Below the pieces are notes generated by a model, which was not told where the DNA came from, did no database searches, and worked only from the letters and a program-made list of their open reading frames with translations. Of a DNA stretch of 7,168 nt, positions 5,769 through 7,168 are shown one piece after another (position 1 is the first letter of the stretch; every line of letters begins with the position of its first letter). Made by a program: the position numbers and the translations under genes. This DNA is from Clostridia bacterium (lineage in GTDB: Bacteria; Bacillota; Clostridia; Oscillospirales; CAG-272), in contig JAFTLM010000044.1 in assembly GCA_017455945.1 (NCBI GenBank), forward strand, positions 1 to 7,168. The letters run 5' to 3'.

Positions 5769-7073
5769 TTAAAAATTCAACTCGTCTATAACGCCGAGAT
5801 CCCAAGCAAGGCGGGAAACAACGTACTTGTCTCTTATGTCCTTGGAGGTCTTGAAGGTCATAGGAACCAGCTTCTCGTCGATTCCTATTTCGGATGCCGT
5901 TTTGGGACACTTTATCGTGTCAAGAATTTTGTCAAGCTCGGACGAAGAAGGAAGCTCCTCGTCGATGATTTTAAGGATTTTGTCCCAGTTGTCGGAAATC
6001 AGCTTTATGCGGTCACGGTGCTTTTCAGCACTGTATTTCTGCTCCTTCTTTTCAAGAGCTATCATAGATTCGGCACCTTCGCCCACAAACGCTCGAAGCT
6101 GTTCGTTCCAGTCTTCGGTGCTAAAGCTCTCCGCGTATTCGGTAGCTTTTTTGATGTTCGGAGTCAGAGCCTTTATCTGCTCATATGCCGCAAGCGTGTA
6201 GCGTGTTCCTATGGCACATTGAATGCCGTGGAGGTCAACCGAGGTGCCGAAGGAAAGTCCTCTCATATCCCAAACGTGAGACATATAGTGCTCGCCGCCC
6301 GAAGCGGGACGGGAAATCCCTGCGAACTCCATAGCATTTCCCGAAATAATAAGCCCCTCAAAAACCGCGGCGATGGCGGTGTCGTTTTTTTTCAAAAGCC
6401 CATCGGCGTTATCGACGCATTTTTTGAGAGCGGTTCTTACCAAATCGGCAACCTTTTCGCAATAGTATTCTCCGTTGATAAGATTTGAAATACGCCATTC
6501 GCAAATACTGATGTATTTTGCAAGCATATCTCCAAGCCCCGATTTTGCCATATGCTCCGGGGCGGTTTTTAAGATGTCCACGTCGCCGATTATTACGTTG
6601 GGGCATTTGGAGGGCAAGGAAATTTTCAGTCCGTCACGAACCATAGAGGAGCTGTTTGAAGCGTATCCGTCCATAGAGGGGGCGGTGGCGATTATTATGT
6701 AAGGCTTACCCGTTACGGTTGCAAGAATTTTTGAAATATCGTTGAGAACGCCGGATCCTATGGTCACGATGATGTCGCACTCAATATCAAAATGCATAAC
6801 AGCAGAGCCGACGCTGTTTTCATCTGGTTCAAGAGATTTTTGCGGAAAAACGTATTCCGAATACTTAATGCCGTTTTCGTCAAGCAGGCTGTGAACGGTG
6901 TCTCCCGCAAGAGGGTAAGTGTTAACGTCCGCGATAATAAAGGCTTTTTGTGCGTTGTATTTCTTTATGTATTTGGGAAGTGTTTTCACGGCACCGTTGG
7001 ATATCACGTATTCATCAACGGTACACACGTGTCTCTTTCCGCATTCGCATATCTGATCTGTTGGCTTAAACAT
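5769..7073 (-). CDS. egsA: sn-glycerol-1-phosphate dehydrogenase (AraM/EgsA family)
   Basis: This complete 434-residue cytoplasmic enzyme is predicted to reduce dihydroxyacetone phosphate to sn-glycerol-1-phosphate with NAD(P)H (EC 1.1.1.261). It belongs to the iron-alcohol-dehydrogenase/dehydroquinate-synthase-like superfamily. The N-terminus carries the CECGKRH segment (residues 9-15) seen in bacterial AraM-like proteins. The nucleotide-binding loop is GSGVLNDISK (106-115), followed by TAPSMDGYASNSSSM (130-144). Likely metal ligands are D182 in GLGDMLAKY, H262 in SRPASGGEH, and H282 in HGIQCAIGT; H266 is also in a conserved position. All appear intact. The ATG has AAGGAG (7085-7080) 6 nt upstream. 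Bacillus AraM is a Ni2+-dependent homologue whose product feeds heptaprenylglyceryl phosphate synthesis; the product's fate here is unknown, as no PcrB or arabinose gene is in view. A plain glycerol dehydrogenase is less likely given the AraM motifs. Confidence 0.9.
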   Translation of the reverse strand: MFKPTDQICECGKRHVCTVDEYVISNGAVKTLPKYIKKYNAQKAFIIADVNTYPLAGDTVHSLLDENGIKYSEYVFPQKSLEPDENSVGSAVMHFDIECDIIVTIGSGVLNDISKILATVTGKPYIIIATAPSMDGYASNSSSMVRDGLKISLPSKCPNVIIGDVDILKTAPEHMAKSGLGDMLAKYISICEWRISNLINGEYYCEKVADLVRTALKKCVDNADGLLKKNDTAIAAVFEGLIISGNAMEFAGISRPASGGEHYMSHVWDMRGLSFGTSVDLHGIQCAIGTRYTLAAYEQIKALTPNIKKATEYAESFSTEDWNEQLRAFVGEGAESMIALEKKEQKYSAEKHRDRIKLISDNWDKILKIIDEELPSSSELDKILDTIKCPKTASEIGIDEKLVPMTFKTSKDIRDKYVVSRLAWDLGVIDELNF

Positions 7074-7108
7074 AGAGTTCTCCTTGTTTTTGTGATGTGA
7101 ATACCATA

Positions 7109-7137
7109 ATTATAATATGAAACTGCGAATATGTCAA
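7109..7137 (-). promoter_or_regulatory. Perfect-consensus promoter of the glycerol-1-phosphate dehydrogenase gene
   Basis: Read on the minus strand, TTGACA (7137-7132) and TATAAT (7114-7109) are separated by exactly 17 nt. Both hexamers match the vegetative sigma consensus at every base. Transcription should start near 7102, giving a leader of about 29 nt. This suggests strong, largely constitutive expression of a monocistronic unit ending at the hairpin at 5723-5752. Confidence 0.88.
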
Positions 7138-7153
7138 TATGTGCAAACAAACT

Positions 7154-7162
7154 TGATAAAAT
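7154..7162 (+). promoter_or_regulatory. Possible divergent extended -10 element at window end
   Basis: TGATAAAAT on the plus strand is identical to the extended -10 of the lipoprotein promoter at 3303-3311. The -35 region at 17-nt spacing (TCAATA, 7134-7139) matches the consensus at only three of six positions. If real, it would drive a gene beyond the window, divergently from the dehydrogenase. Weak evidence. Confidence 0.3.
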
Positions 7163-7168
7163 AATAAA

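Noticed and set aside
5670..6488. 272-codon plus-strand open frame opposite the dehydrogenase gene
   Set aside because: It starts at a TTG without a Shine-Dalgarno sequence, runs through a terminator hairpin and lies antisense to a clearly conserved enzyme; its translation shows no domain features.
1..7168. CRISPR arrays, tRNA/rRNA genes, insertion sequences, phage or defence genes
   Set aside because: I saw no regularly spaced repeats, no tRNA-like sequences, and no transposase or integrase-like proteins in any frame; the region reads as ordinary chromosome.

Overview
This window looks like chromosome from an anaerobic, low-to-moderate GC Firmicute of the class Clostridia; an Oscillospiraceae/Ruminococcaceae-like gut bacterium is my best guess. 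The signs are strong AGGAGG-type ribosome binding sites, sigma-A-like promoters, U-tailed intrinsic terminators, Cys-rich proteins, a Gram-positive-style lipoprotein solute-binding protein, and a Firmicute-type AraM/EgsA dehydrogenase. The placement is inferred from style and protein families; no marker gene is present.

Layout. (1) Positions 1-3193, plus strand: a tightly packed potassium uptake operon. It holds the 3' part of a TrkH-type channel subunit, a complete KtrB-type channel subunit and a KtrA/TrkA-type RCK regulatory subunit. Gaps are 10 and 14 nt, each carrying a clear Shine-Dalgarno sequence, so the three are almost certainly cotranscribed. The promoter lies upstream of the window. 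(2) Positions 3194-3343: an intergenic region with no convincing terminator for the ktr operon. It has a good extended -10 promoter whose -35 and -10 boxes each sit inside an inverted repeat. (3) Positions 3344-5572: a 742-residue lipoprotein that joins an N-terminal beta-rich, Met-rich lipoprotein domain (LppX/DUF6612-like in appearance) to a C-terminal family 1 extracellular solute-binding domain. No ABC permease or ATPase genes lie beside it. (4) Positions 5573-5768: the gap between convergent genes. It contains the lipoprotein gene's own terminator, then a separate plus-strand promoter, a hairpin-rich stretch of about 100 nt, and a strong bidirectional terminator. This arrangement could encode a small RNA. 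(5) Positions 5769-7073, minus strand: a complete sn-glycerol-1-phosphate dehydrogenase gene with a perfect-consensus promoter upstream.

How the genes work together: the ktr/trk genes form a potassium homeostasis module, with a membrane pore and a cytoplasmic nucleotide-gated ring. The lipoprotein is probably an extracytoplasmic ligand receptor that borrows transport proteins encoded elsewhere. The dehydrogenase makes sn-glycerol-1-phosphate from DHAP for an unknown lipid or polymer product. No direct pathway links the three units. The most unusual items are the candidate small RNA unit, the two-domain lipoprotein, and the pairing of two different pore families with a single visible RCK gene.
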